The translations under genes were made by a program, and so were the position numbers. Below the pieces are notes generated by a model. It made no database searches. It saw nothing but the letters and a program-made list of their open reading frames with translations, and was not told the origin of the DNA. This document shows positions 36,415-44,355 of a stretch of 64,000 nucleotides of DNA, piece by piece (within the stretch, counting starts at the first letter, position 1; each line of letters begins with the position of its first letter). The stretch comes from Polyangiaceae bacterium (GTDB lineage Bacteria; Myxococcota_A; Polyangia; Polyangiales; Polyangiaceae): the NCBI GenBank assembly GCA_015075635.1, contig JABTUA010000002.1, forward strand, positions 3,104,708 to 3,168,707, read 5' to 3'.

Positions 36415-36633
36415 TCAGGCTCCCTTGATCACGGTGCTGCCGCCACCGGGCAGCGCGCCGAAATCCGACTTGATGTGGATCGCGGAGCCGCCGCCGGGGA
36501 GCTTCTTCACCGTGGTGGTCGTCTTGATGCCCTGGAGCTTTGCCGTCTTCAGCGCGTCGCCGACGGCGCCGCCGGTGACCTCCTCCAGCTCTTCTTCGGT
36601 CAGTCCACGTTCTTCTTCGTCATTTCCGGACAT
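36415..36633 (-). CDS. RiPP precursor peptide with double-glycine leader
   Basis: A 72-residue precursor. The leader is acidic and ends in the classic ELxxVxGG form: LTEEELEEVTGG, with cleavage predicted after Gly22. The 50-residue core contains a motif that occurs twice: LPGGGSAIHIK (45-55) and LPGGGSTVIKGA (61-72), preceded by a Thr run (KTTTTVKK, 37-44). Gly, Lys, Ser and Thr dominate; the only aromatics are His53 and Phe58, and no Cys is present, so lanthionine or thiazole chemistry is unlikely. An AAGGG ribosome binding site precedes the ATG. It lies between two genes for HExxH enzymes, with 31 bp to the upstream one, and upstream of the radical SAM gene. The gene is too short for similarity alone, but context is strong. 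Confidence 0.9.
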   Translation of the reverse strand: MSGNDEEERGLTEEELEEVTGGAVGDALKTAKLQGIKTTTTVKKLPGGGSAIHIKSDFGALPGGGSTVIKGA

Positions 36634-36663
36634 GCTGGTTTCCCTTTCTTCGTTTCCTGAGTG

Positions 36664-37677
36664 TCAGGCGGTGATCTGGGCTCGCGCGGGAGCGCAACTC
36701 TCGGCAGCGCGGGCAGCGGCGGGCTCGGACGTGCTCGCACGCACGCGCTCCGCGAGGGGTTCGTACAGGCTCCTCCCGATGGTCGTCAGCGCAGCGGTCT
36801 TCTCCAGCGGCGCGTCCAACATCGCCAGGCTCTGGGCGTACGACTGCTCGCGGCGCAGGCAGACGTCCGCGTCGACGAGCCGCGACTGCCGACAGGCCCG
36901 GTAAAAGAGCAGGATGTTCGCGAAGGCGTGGTAGGCGAGCAAGATCCTGTCGATGGGCCGCTCGGCGCGTGGTCCAGGCGAATAGTAGAGGTCCGTGTCA
37001 CTGCCGTCGTGGACGGGCCCGGCCTGCGCGAGCAGGTAGAAGTGCTGGTGACTCGCCTCGTGGACCAACGCGTCGGCTAGGCAGATGGCCGGGCTCGTGT
37101 ACGAGAGGGCGACGACCCCCGGCAGCAGCTCGAAGCTCGAGCTCGTCGTCCCGCCGGGTCGCGACTGCACCGGCACCAGGGTGTGGACCACGCGCTCGAC
37201 CCACGGCAGGTAGACCGGCGCGGCGGTCGCGATGATGTCGAACGCGGCCTCGTAGCTGGCGATCTCCGGTCGCTCCGAGCAGGTGAGCCCGTCCGGCAGC
37301 GGCCGCACGCGCACCGGCACGCCGCGGACGCGCGCGAGCGGCGGCTCCGGCTGGCGACCGGCCAGGCCGCGCGCTCGTGCCAGGTGGTCGGCCGCGGCGA
37401 GCGCGGCTTCGGGGTCGAGCGGGCGCGTCAACATGGCGGCCCTGAGCTCGCCAAGCGCGGCGGGCCAGGAATCGGGGAATTGTCCCGGCTCGGCACAGAA
37501 CGCCTTCAGCGCGTCGAGCAGGTGGGGCGCTCGTGCCCGCAGCGTAGACGCGAAGCACTTCGAGAAAAGCTCTGCGAGTCGGCTACTTCGAGCACGGGTC
37601 AGGGCGTCCAGGTAGGCGTCGTCGAAGGGCTCCTGGGGGCACGCAAAGCCGCGCTGCTGTTCGATCGAGCCCCTCAT
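36664..37677 (-). CDS. HExxH-motif RiPP modification enzyme, copy 2
   Basis: A 337-residue paralogue of the protein encoded at 35160-36338. The motif is HEASH at 206-210 followed by QHFYLL, then LYYSPGPRAERPIDRILLAYHAFANILL. The region before it (PVYLPWVERVVHTLVPVQSRPGG) aligns with copy 1 (PVYVPYVNRLLRNLVPVQAEPGK), so both have the same fold; copy 2 lacks about 55 residues of the middle. Two different active-site settings imply two target residues or two successive steps on the precursor. No ribosome binding site is striking; the ATG at 37677 gives the N-terminus shared with copy 1. Confidence 0.85.
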   Translation of the reverse strand: MRGSIEQQRGFACPQEPFDDAYLDALTRARSSRLAELFSKCFASTLRARAPHLLDALKAFCAEPGQFPDSWPAALGELRAAMLTRPLDPEAALAAADHLARARGLAGRQPEPPLARVRGVPVRVRPLPDGLTCSERPEIASYEAAFDIIATAAPVYLPWVERVVHTLVPVQSRPGGTTSSSFELLPGVVALSYTSPAICLADALVHEASHQHFYLLAQAGPVHDGSDTDLYYSPGPRAERPIDRILLAYHAFANILLFYRACRQSRLVDADVCLRREQSYAQSLAMLDAPLEKTAALTTIGRSLYEPLAERVRASTSEPAAARAAESCAPARAQITA

Positions 37678-37731
37678 TGTGCGGTCCCGGTATATGCAAA
37701 CTCTGCGGGGCGAACGCCAGCTAAAATCTGT

Positions 37732-38307
37732 TCAGCCGAAGTTTTCTCGGAGTTTGTTCAAGAATTCGCGCGTCAGCAGCTCGACCTCGCGGAAGTACCG
37801 GTCCTCGTCCACGCCGTCGCCGAACAGCTCGAGGTCGAAGCAGGGTCGCGGGCCGAGATCGCCGTCCACCTGGCTCACCACGAGCAACACGCGCACCACG
37901 GCGTGCGGCAGGCTCCGGTTGGTCGCCGAGCAGACGCGCTCGAGCGCGTCCTCGAGGCGGCTCGCCTCCGCCTGGTCCCGCGGGACGATACCGACGTGTC
38001 GCCGCCGGTAGCGGCCACCCGGCTCGGCAGCGCGGTGGCCTTGGCAGCTCGAGTAAGTGACGCAGTCGAGCCGCCCGATCAGCTCCAGGCACAGCTCGCG
38101 CACCCCCGGCTCGAGGGCGCCGACGAAGCTCGGATCCGAAGGCACGAAGATCGCCGCCGACTGGCAGGTGGCAGAGCCTTCGAGGTTGATCTGACCGTCG
38201 GGCCCGACGCTCTCTCCGGTCGTCGCCGCGGCTGAGCTCGCCGGCGCGGGGGGCGAGGCGTCCCAGGCTTCGATGAACGCCTCGAGTCCTTGGATGGCGT
38301 TGGGCAT
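37732..38307 (-). CDS. Unknown protein, first gene of the RiPP operon
   Basis: A 191-residue cytoplasmic protein. The recognisable segment is LDCVTYSSCQGHRAAEPGGRYRRRHVGIVPRD: the Tyr-Ser-Ser-Cys-Gln-Gly-His string resembles the SSCxGH signature of small nucleic-acid or cofactor-binding proteins, but no family can be assigned. The second half (VVRVLLVVSQVDGD) has long strands. It is only 54 bp upstream of HExxH copy 2 and in the same direction, so it is taken as the promoter-proximal gene of the cluster. It may be a leader-binding or partner protein; that is inference from position. The 56-bp gap above it to the next gene is short for a promoter. Confidence 0.55.
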   Translation of the reverse strand: MPNAIQGLEAFIEAWDASPPAPASSAAATTGESVGPDGQINLEGSATCQSAAIFVPSDPSFVGALEPGVRELCLELIGRLDCVTYSSCQGHRAAEPGGRYRRRHVGIVPRDQAEASRLEDALERVCSATNRSLPHAVVRVLLVVSQVDGDLGPRPCFDLELFGDGVDEDRYFREVELLTREFLNKLRENFG

Positions 38308-38363
38308 GCGCGCGAGGCGGGGAGCCTACACCACGCGACGCTCGGGTCGATAGCGTCCCCGAC

Positions 38364-39215
38364 TCACTTGCAGACGACGAGGGTCGGGGGCGCGTACTTC
38401 GTGCTCTCGCGGGTCGCGTAGACGAACCTCCCCGTCGTGTCCTGAGGCACGATCAGAACCGACACCTCGTTGTTCGCGACCCAGTTCTTCCACTGCGCCG
38501 GATCCAGGTCGAACACGGCGGTGTTGGTGGCTGCGTCGATGGTCAGCGTTCCGGCGGGGCCACCCCGGTCTGCGGCCCCTTCGGCGCCGTCGGTTTGCCA
38601 CGGCTGACCGGGATTTCCGTCCGTCCGCCGGCAGTAGTCGGCGCCGGAGTAGGTCGCAGCCGTGGTCTTCTCGACCCAGTCGTTGCGCAGCGGGAAGACC
38701 TGGAAACCGCCGGTGACAGCCAGTCCGCTCGTGCAGTCACCCTCGCAGTCCACGCTGCGGTGGAGCGTCAGCTTCATCCCCTGCACCGCTCCGCTCTCGA
38801 GCGCGGCGGCGTCGGCGGCGACGAGCTCGAAGCGAAGGAGCCCGCGCCCCACGCCGATGTTGCCGTACTTGCCGCCACCGTTGGAGATCGACCCGTTGCA
38901 CTGCCCGGAGGTGATCGTCGAGTCGGCCTTCAGCGTCGTGAAGCTCTCGGTGCAAGCCGGAGCGTCGCTCCCGGAGTCACCCGCGACGGCGCCACTGCCG
39001 CCGCTGCCCGCAGCTCCGCCCGAAGACGTGCCGCCGCTGGCCGCGACGCCGCCGCCGCCGGCAGTTCCGCCGGTCCCGCCCACGCCGCCGCCGCCCGTCC
39101 CACCGCTCGAGCTCGCGTCGCCCGGGCGGTGCTCCGGCTCCTCGATGCCCAGGATGGCGTTGCACGCGACCAGGCAGAGCGCGACCGAGACCACCGAGAC
39201 GTTTCCGTGTCGCAT
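38364..39215 (-). CDS. Lipoprotein with Gly/Thr linker and strand-rich domain
   Basis: A 283-residue lipoprotein: signal ending in VALCLVACNAIL, a low-complexity linker (Gly, Thr, Ser; about 30-75), then a beta-rich domain with SITSGQCNG, GLLRFELVAADAAALESG, LTLHRSVDCEGDC and a final CK. The pattern (conserved N-terminal strand GRGLLRF, then long-range strand pairs) recalls DNRLRE-type surface domains; this is a weak visual match. The ATG at 39215 is chosen because it lies one base after the stop of the TPR gene (TGAAATG). It ends the kinase-TPR-lipoprotein operon. Confidence 0.7.
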   Translation of the reverse strand: MRHGNVSVVSVALCLVACNAILGIEEPEHRPGDASSSGGTGGGGVGGTGGTAGGGGVAASGGTSSGGAAGSGGSGAVAGDSGSDAPACTESFTTLKADSTITSGQCNGSISNGGGKYGNIGVGRGLLRFELVAADAAALESGAVQGMKLTLHRSVDCEGDCTSGLAVTGGFQVFPLRNDWVEKTTAATYSGADYCRRTDGNPGQPWQTDGAEGAADRGGPAGTLTIDAATNTAVFDLDPAQWKNWVANNEVSVLIVPQDTTGRFVYATRESTKYAPPTLVVCK

Positions 39216-39216
39216 T

Positions 39217-40221
39217 TCAGAAGACCCCCCGCACGAAGCCACCCGCGGCGGTGGGGGCGAGCGCTGGAACGAGCTGGACGCTTGGTCGCGCCGACGCCTC
39301 TCGACCCTTGGATGGCGCTCCGAGCACGTACAGCGTGACGCCGGTCGCGACGAGCACGCCTCCCGCCACGAAGGCGATGGTCGCGGTGTTGCCGGCGCTG
39401 CGCGCGTCCTGGCGCGCCGCGTAGCCGCTGTCGCCGCACACGTTCCCGTCGCAGTCGTCGCTCGAGTCGCTGTTCTTGCTCTTGGCCTGGAGGCCGAAGT
39501 AGGTCCCGACGCCCAGGGCGACCACGCCGACCCCGCCGGCGATCAGCCCCACCGTGCGGAGCGAGCCGCCCGAGGTGCTCGTGTCGGCGCTTGCACTCGA
39601 CGAGCTGCTCGCGACCGGTGTGACTACTCCTTCCGCTAGCTTCTCCAGCGCGGCGATCTCGATCGTCTTCTGATCGCCGTCGGCCCCGACCGTGACGCTG
39701 ACCTTGAAGCTCTCGTGTCCGGGCGCGCTGGCCTCGATCTCGTGCTCGCCCGGGTCGACCGGAGTGGGGCTGTCCCAGGAACCCTCGCCCACCGGCTCGC
39801 CGTCGCGCTTCAGGCTGAATCCGCTCGTGCCCCTGGCCTGGTCGGACACGCGAAGGGTCAGCTTGGAGAGCTTCGGCTCCAGGTCGGCGATCTTCTGCTT
39901 CGCGGCCTTCTCGCGATCGGCGCGCTTCTCGAGCTTCGCGCGCGCTGCCGCGTCCGTGTAGGCAGCCCACGCGCTCGCCGTCTTGCCGGCGCGCTCGTAG
40001 CACAGCGCCAGCGCGAGCAGCGTCCCGGAGGCAGGGTCGAGGCGATTGCTCTCGGCGAGCTTCGGGCACGCGGCCGAGTAGTCCTTCTGGTCCATCAGCT
40101 GGAGACCCTCGCGGAAGCGCGCCTCGGCCGCGGCGGTGTCGGCCCGCGCGGGGGACGCCAGGAGCAGCACCGCAGACGCGGCGGTGCACGACAACGCAAG
40201 GAGTTGGAGCTTGGTCCTCAT
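39217..40221 (-). CDS. TPR/PEGA-type protein with membrane segments
   Basis: A 334-residue protein with a signal peptide (AASAVLLLASPARADT), a TPR-like helical part (ARFREGLQLMDQKDYSAACPKLAESNRLDP, then LALCYERAGKTASAWAAY), a basic helix, and a PEGA-like beta segment (PTPVDPGEHEIEASAPGHESFKVSV). After an Ser-rich linker come two membrane helices (LRTVGLIAGGVGVVALGVGTYFG; ATIAFVAGGVLVATGVTLYVLG). Such TPR-PEGA proteins are typical of myxobacterial envelopes and often sit next to Ser/Thr kinases. Its start ATG overlaps the kinase stop (ATGA). Confidence 0.75.
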   Translation of the reverse strand: MRTKLQLLALSCTAASAVLLLASPARADTAAAEARFREGLQLMDQKDYSAACPKLAESNRLDPASGTLLALALCYERAGKTASAWAAYTDAAARAKLEKRADREKAAKQKIADLEPKLSKLTLRVSDQARGTSGFSLKRDGEPVGEGSWDSPTPVDPGEHEIEASAPGHESFKVSVTVGADGDQKTIEIAALEKLAEGVVTPVASSSSSASADTSTSGGSLRTVGLIAGGVGVVALGVGTYFGLQAKSKNSDSSDDCDGNVCGDSGYAARQDARSAGNTATIAFVAGGVLVATGVTLYVLGAPSKGREASARPSVQLVPALAPTAAGGFVRGVF

Positions 40222-41675
40222 TTCCTGTCCTTGATCAGCTTCTCGATGTCGCTTCCCTTGCTGCCCCCGCCGCTGCGGACCGGTCGCTTGACCGGCGTCG
40301 GCCCCGCGTCCTCTGCGCCGACCGCGGCGCTGGGCAGCGGCTCGGGCGCCTTCTCGCCAGTGACGACGGGCGCCACGTCCGGCACGACCACCGGCTCCGG
40401 CTCGGGCGTCGCCGCCGCGGCCGTGGTCACGATCGGCTCGACGCTCTTGGCTTCGGAGTCGCCAGCTCGCGAGCCGCGGACCGCGAGGCCGATACCCACC
40501 ACAGCGAGCACCACGACGACCGCCCCGCCAGCGAGCAGACCGAGCAAGAGCCCCTTGGACGGCGCGCCCTTGTGGGCGGCCTCCCAGCTGCCCAGAGTCT
40601 GCGCCCCAGCCGCCGGGGGCGCCGGCACGAACGCCGGGTGGGAACCCGTGATTTCGGGTTGCGGGGCGAGCTCCGTGAGCGCCTCCACGTCCGGGCCGAG
40701 GCCGCTCTGGGTGAGGATCTTCTGGATCTTCGTGGCCGCCACCACGGTGGCGGGCCGGCCGAAGGCCGCGATGTCGCGCACCAGCTCGCCCACCGTCGCG
40801 TAGCGCTGCCGCACGTCCTTCTCGAGGCAGCGCGCCACGACGGCGTCGAGCTCCCGCGGAATCTCCGGCCGGAGCGCACTCGGCGGCGGCGGCGAGTCGC
40901 CGATGATGTTCGCCAGCACCGCTCCTGCCGTCTGCGCGTCGAACGGAGGTCGCCCGGTCAAGAGCTCATGGAGGATCACCCCCAACGACCAGATGTCCGA
41001 GCGCATGTCGACGTGCTTCGCGCTCCGGATCTGCTCGGGGGACATGTACTGGGGCGATCCCAAGAAGCCGCTGGTGTTGGTGAGCTGCGAGTCCTCGAGC
41101 CCTCGCGCCATGGCCTTGGAGATCCCGAAGTCGAGGACCTTGATCAGGGGGCTGCCGTCCGCACCGCGGGTGACGAACAGGTTCGAGGGCTTCAGATCGC
41201 GGTGCACGACCCCCGCTGCATGCGCCTGCGCCACCGCCTCGCAGGCCTGCACCAGGTAGTCGATGGCGTCCGGCACCGAGAGCGCGCCGCGTTCCTCCAG
41301 GATCCGACCCAGGTCGCGACCCTCGAGGTACTCCATCACCATGTAGGGCGCGCCGGTCGGCAGCGTCCCGACGTCGAGCACGCGTGCGACGTGCTCGCCC
41401 GTGAGCCGCGTCACCGTCTGGGCCTCGCGCATGAAGCGCGCGCAGACGTTCCCGTCGGCTGCGGCCTCGGGCAAGAGGAACTTCAGGGCCACCCGCGACC
41501 CGAGCTGAGCGTGCCGCGCGGCGACGACCACGCCCATGCCGCCCACGCCCAGCACGCGCTCGACGACGTATTTGCCGTCGAGGACGTCGCCCTGCTTCAC
41601 CGGTGCGCCGGATTTGGAGACGGAGTCCGGAGGTTGTGCCTCGCCGGGCATGACGCGCGGGCAGGAGTGTAACAT
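40218..41675 (-). CDS. Hanks-type Ser/Thr protein kinase
   Basis: A 485-residue transmembrane kinase. Kinase landmarks are the glycine loop GVGGMGVVVAA, the ATP Lys in VALKFLLPE, catalytic HRDLKPSN, metal-binding DFGISK and the APE-like SPEQIRSAK. After the kinase domain (about 30-310) come a Pro-rich linker, a membrane helix (LLAGGAVVVVLAVVGIGLAV) and a Pro/Glu-rich extracytoplasmic tail. AGGGCGAC precedes the ATG at 41675; ATG at 41651 is possible. It is co-transcribed and translationally coupled with the TPR protein, which may be its substrate or sensor partner. Confidence 0.93.
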   Translation of the reverse strand: MLHSCPRVMPGEAQPPDSVSKSGAPVKQGDVLDGKYVVERVLGVGGMGVVVAARHAQLGSRVALKFLLPEAAADGNVCARFMREAQTVTRLTGEHVARVLDVGTLPTGAPYMVMEYLEGRDLGRILEERGALSVPDAIDYLVQACEAVAQAHAAGVVHRDLKPSNLFVTRGADGSPLIKVLDFGISKAMARGLEDSQLTNTSGFLGSPQYMSPEQIRSAKHVDMRSDIWSLGVILHELLTGRPPFDAQTAGAVLANIIGDSPPPPSALRPEIPRELDAVVARCLEKDVRQRYATVGELVRDIAAFGRPATVVAATKIQKILTQSGLGPDVEALTELAPQPEITGSHPAFVPAPPAAGAQTLGSWEAAHKGAPSKGLLLGLLAGGAVVVVLAVVGIGLAVRGSRAGDSEAKSVEPIVTTAAAATPEPEPVVVPDVAPVVTGEKAPEPLPSAAVGAEDAGPTPVKRPVRSGGGSKGSDIEKLIKDRK

Positions 41676-41706
41676 GTCGCCCTGCGAGGGCCATGAGAAC
41701 GGGCTC

Positions 41707-42357
41707 TCAGCGTTCCGGCTCGACGGTCGGCTCCTGACGCCCGCTCGAGAGCTCGACGAACTCGCACGAGCTGGGGTCGTAGTCGAAGACCTGCCCTGTC
41801 CCGATTTTGAACACCCACGCGCTGATGTGCAGCGTGCCGGCGACGAGCCGGTTCTCGATGAAGTCGAACTGGCGCAGGTGCTCGACCTGGAGCAGTACGT
41901 TCTCCTGAATGGCAGCCGTCGCGAGCGCTTCTCCGGTCAGGTCCGAGTAGCGCTCGCTCAGGATGCTCTTGAGCCGGGTCGCGCCGGCGACCCAGCGGCT
42001 CACGTAGGGCAAGTGGGCGACGGTCTCGGGGTGCAAGATGGCTTGGATGGCGCCGCACTGCGTGTGCCCACAGACGATGACGTTCTCGACCCCCAGCACC
42101 TCGACCGCATACTCCATCGCCGCCGCGGTGGCGCCCGGCAGAGTCGGCGGCGGCACGACGTTGCCCACGTTGCGGATCAGGAAGAGCTCACCTGGGGCAG
42201 CGTTGGTGATCAGATCCGGAACCACCCGCGAGTCCGAGCAGGTGATGAACAACGTCTCGGGTCTCTGACCCGCCGTCGCCAGCTGCTCGAAGAGCTGGCG
42301 GTGGGTCGCGAAGTATCCGCTCTGGAACGAGTGGATGCCCTTGGCGAGCTTCTGCAT
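41707..42357 (-). CDS. can: Beta-carbonic anhydrase
   Basis: A 216-residue beta-class enzyme that interconverts carbon dioxide and bicarbonate. Zinc ligands are C40, H98 and C101 (CSDSR and CGHTQCG), with D42 and R44 forming the catalytic dyad. All landmarks are in place: FITCSDSRVVP, FLIRNVGNVVPP, MEYAVEVLGVENVIVCGH. No signal peptide is present. It is a separate transcript between the kinase operon and a divergent lipoprotein gene. Confidence 0.95.
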   Translation of the reverse strand: MQKLAKGIHSFQSGYFATHRQLFEQLATAGQRPETLFITCSDSRVVPDLITNAAPGELFLIRNVGNVVPPPTLPGATAAAMEYAVEVLGVENVIVCGHTQCGAIQAILHPETVAHLPYVSRWVAGATRLKSILSERYSDLTGEALATAAIQENVLLQVEHLRQFDFIENRLVAGTLHISAWVFKIGTGQVFDYDPSSCEFVELSSGRQEPTVEPER

Positions 42358-42440
42358 CGCTGCTGTCTAGCCCAATTTCGCCCGAGCGGGCAGCGGCCTC
42401 CTCCGGGTGCGCTCTTCGGGAGCGTGGTAGGTTTGGAGGC

Positions 42441-43499
42441 ATGCAGCGGCCGCTGGCCATGGCTCTCGCGGCTCTCCTCGCGGCGTGCCAGGGGGATCCC
42501 GTCGGAGAGGCGCCGGGCGACGGCGGCACGTCCGACGCGAGCGACGGCGGCCCGAGCCTCTGGACCCTCGTCTACGACGATCCAAAGGCAGCGCTCGACG
42601 ACGCGCTGCACGACATCTACGCGCCGTCGGCCGATGACCTGTGGGTGGTGGGCAAGAATCAACAGATCCTGCGCTGGGCCGGCGGGAAGTGGGATCCGTT
42701 CTCGCAGATCCCGGGCGCGCACCTGTACGGGATCTGGGGCGAGAGCAGCGCGGCGCTGACCGCGGTCGGGGCGGCCGCGTTCGACTTGTCGCCCATCGTG
42801 CTCGACTACGACGGCGGCATGTGGATCTCGGGCGCGCCGTTCCCGCCCAGCCTCCCGGCGCTGACGGACGTCTGGGGCAAAGGGACGCAGCGCTACTTCA
42901 CCGGGCTCGCGGGCCAGATCTTCCAGGACGACCCGGTCAACCATCCGAACGACCGCTATCACCTGGCCGTGGTCACGGGCGGCTGCCCCACGGGGAGCGA
43001 GCCGAGCCCGACCCTCAACGCCATCGACGGCAGCTCGTTCGAGAACATCCTGGCTGCAGGCGACTCGGCGGTGCTCGCGCACAAGGACGCGAGCGGCTGG
43101 ATCCGGCTGTGCGGCCCCGACCTGAAGGTGAGCTACGCCTCCGTGTTCCGTCTGCCCGGCACGAGCACCTTCTTCGTCGGCGCGAACTTCCTGGGGCTCT
43201 CGTGGTTCCTCGAGCGGAACAAGCCCCTCGCGCAGGTCTACCAGAACCTCGCGATCCCCGAGGCCGACAAGGCGTACATCCAGCGCATCACCGGGGACGC
43301 CTCGCAGGTCGTGGCGGTCGGTGATCGCGGCACGGTCCTGTATTTCGACCTGAAGACCGACCCGCGACCTCTACCGTCGCCGACCGACGACGCGCTCTAC
43401 GGGGTCGCGCTGGCAGGCTCGGACACGCTCTACGTCTGCGGCCGCAAGAACCGAGTCTGGCGCGCGTCGCTCGCTGCGCTGGCGGCGTCGGGGATGTGA
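42441..43499 (+). CDS. Lipoprotein, predicted beta-propeller-like
   Basis: A 352-residue lipoprotein with signal MAALLAACQGD. The mature part has repeated short blocks that begin with aromatic/Gly pairs: DIYAPSADDLWVVGKNQQILRW, HLYGIWGESSAALTAVGAAAF, DVWGKGTQRYFTGLAGQIF and ITGDASQVVAVGDRGTVLYF, typical of propeller proteins (glycosyl hydrolase BNR-like type). The last block YGVALAGSDTLYVCGRKNRVWR closes the circle. The function is unknown. It is 7 bp ahead of the MpaB-like gene, so the two form an operon. Confidence 0.7.
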   Translation: MQRPLAMALAALLAACQGDPVGEAPGDGGTSDASDGGPSLWTLVYDDPKAALDDALHDIYAPSADDLWVVGKNQQILRWAGGKWDPFSQIPGAHLYGIWGESSAALTAVGAAAFDLSPIVLDYDGGMWISGAPFPPSLPALTDVWGKGTQRYFTGLAGQIFQDDPVNHPNDRYHLAVVTGGCPTGSEPSPTLNAIDGSSFENILAAGDSAVLAHKDASGWIRLCGPDLKVSYASVFRLPGTSTFFVGANFLGLSWFLERNKPLAQVYQNLAIPEADKAYIQRITGDASQVVAVGDRGTVLYFDLKTDPRPLPSPTDDALYGVALAGSDTLYVCGRKNRVWRASLAALAASGM

Positions 43500-43506
43500 G
43501 GACGGT

Positions 43507-44355
43507 TTGAGTCTCTGGATGCTGCGCTGCTACCTGGGCGACTTTCGGACGCTCCTGACCGGCGGCAGCGCGGGTGTGCTCCAGCTCATGTACCCGCCGC
43601 TCGGCGCGGCCGTCGCCGCACAATCCGACTTCTTCGGCGATCCGTTCGGTCGCGTGTACCGCTCCGTCCCGCAGATCTGGGCGACCGTGCTGGCGCCCGA
43701 CGGCGCGGAGCGCGCGCGCCGGATCCGCGACCTGCACCGCTCGATCCAGGGCACAGACGCCAGCGGTCGGCCCTTCCACGCGCTCGATCCCGAGACCTAC
43801 TGGTGGGCGCACGCCACGTTCACCTGGGAGGTCTTCGAGGCGATCCGGCTGTTCTTCCCCGGCGGTCTCGGCGGCGTCGACGTGGAGCGCCTCTACGCGG
43901 ACAGCGTCGGTTGGTACGAGCTCTACGGAGTCAGCTCACGCCCGGTACCGCCCGATTACCGCGCGTTCTTGGCGAAGTTCGACGACGTCTGCGCGACCAC
44001 CCTGGAGATGACCCCGGCGGCGGCGCGCACTCTCGAGATGGCGCTCGCCGGACAGTGGCGTCCGCCGCTGATTCGCACGAACTTCAGGGATCCGCTGAGC
44101 AAGGGCGCCGGTCGCGCGCTGGTGATCGGCGCGCTGCCGGCCTTGGTGCGGCGGCGCTTCGACATCCCCTGGACGCGCTGGGATCAGCGGCGCTTCCGGC
44201 TGGTGTGCGGCGTGGTGCGGCAGGGCTTCCGCTACGTCCCCAAGCAGGTGCACCGCCGCGCCCTGAACCTCGGGCTGCGCTACGTCGGCGTCTCGACGCG
44301 CGCGGAGCGCTTCGTGCCCGGAGCCCAAGGCGACGGCGCGCCGCCTCGGTCATGA
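43507..44355 (+). CDS. MpaB-family oxygenase (DUF2236)
   Basis: A 282-residue cytoplasmic protein of the MpaB/latex-clearing-protein group. Landmarks are AVAAQSDFFGDPFGRVYRS, the His of FHALDPETYWWAHATFTWEV (a conserved His pair for haem or metal), and the C-terminal FDIPWTRWDQRRFR. Members oxidise diverse substrates or act as haem proteins of unknown substrate. The start is a TTG at 43507, just 7 bp after the lipoprotein stop; ATG at 43519 is possible. Its last 6 bp overlap the convergent sigma-factor remnant. Confidence 0.75.
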   Translation: MSLWMLRCYLGDFRTLLTGGSAGVLQLMYPPLGAAVAAQSDFFGDPFGRVYRSVPQIWATVLAPDGAERARRIRDLHRSIQGTDASGRPFHALDPETYWWAHATFTWEVFEAIRLFFPGGLGGVDVERLYADSVGWYELYGVSSRPVPPDYRAFLAKFDDVCATTLEMTPAAARTLEMALAGQWRPPLIRTNFRDPLSKGAGRALVIGALPALVRRRFDIPWTRWDQRRFRLVCGVVRQGFRYVPKQVHRRALNLGLRYVGVSTRAERFVPGAQGDGAPPRS

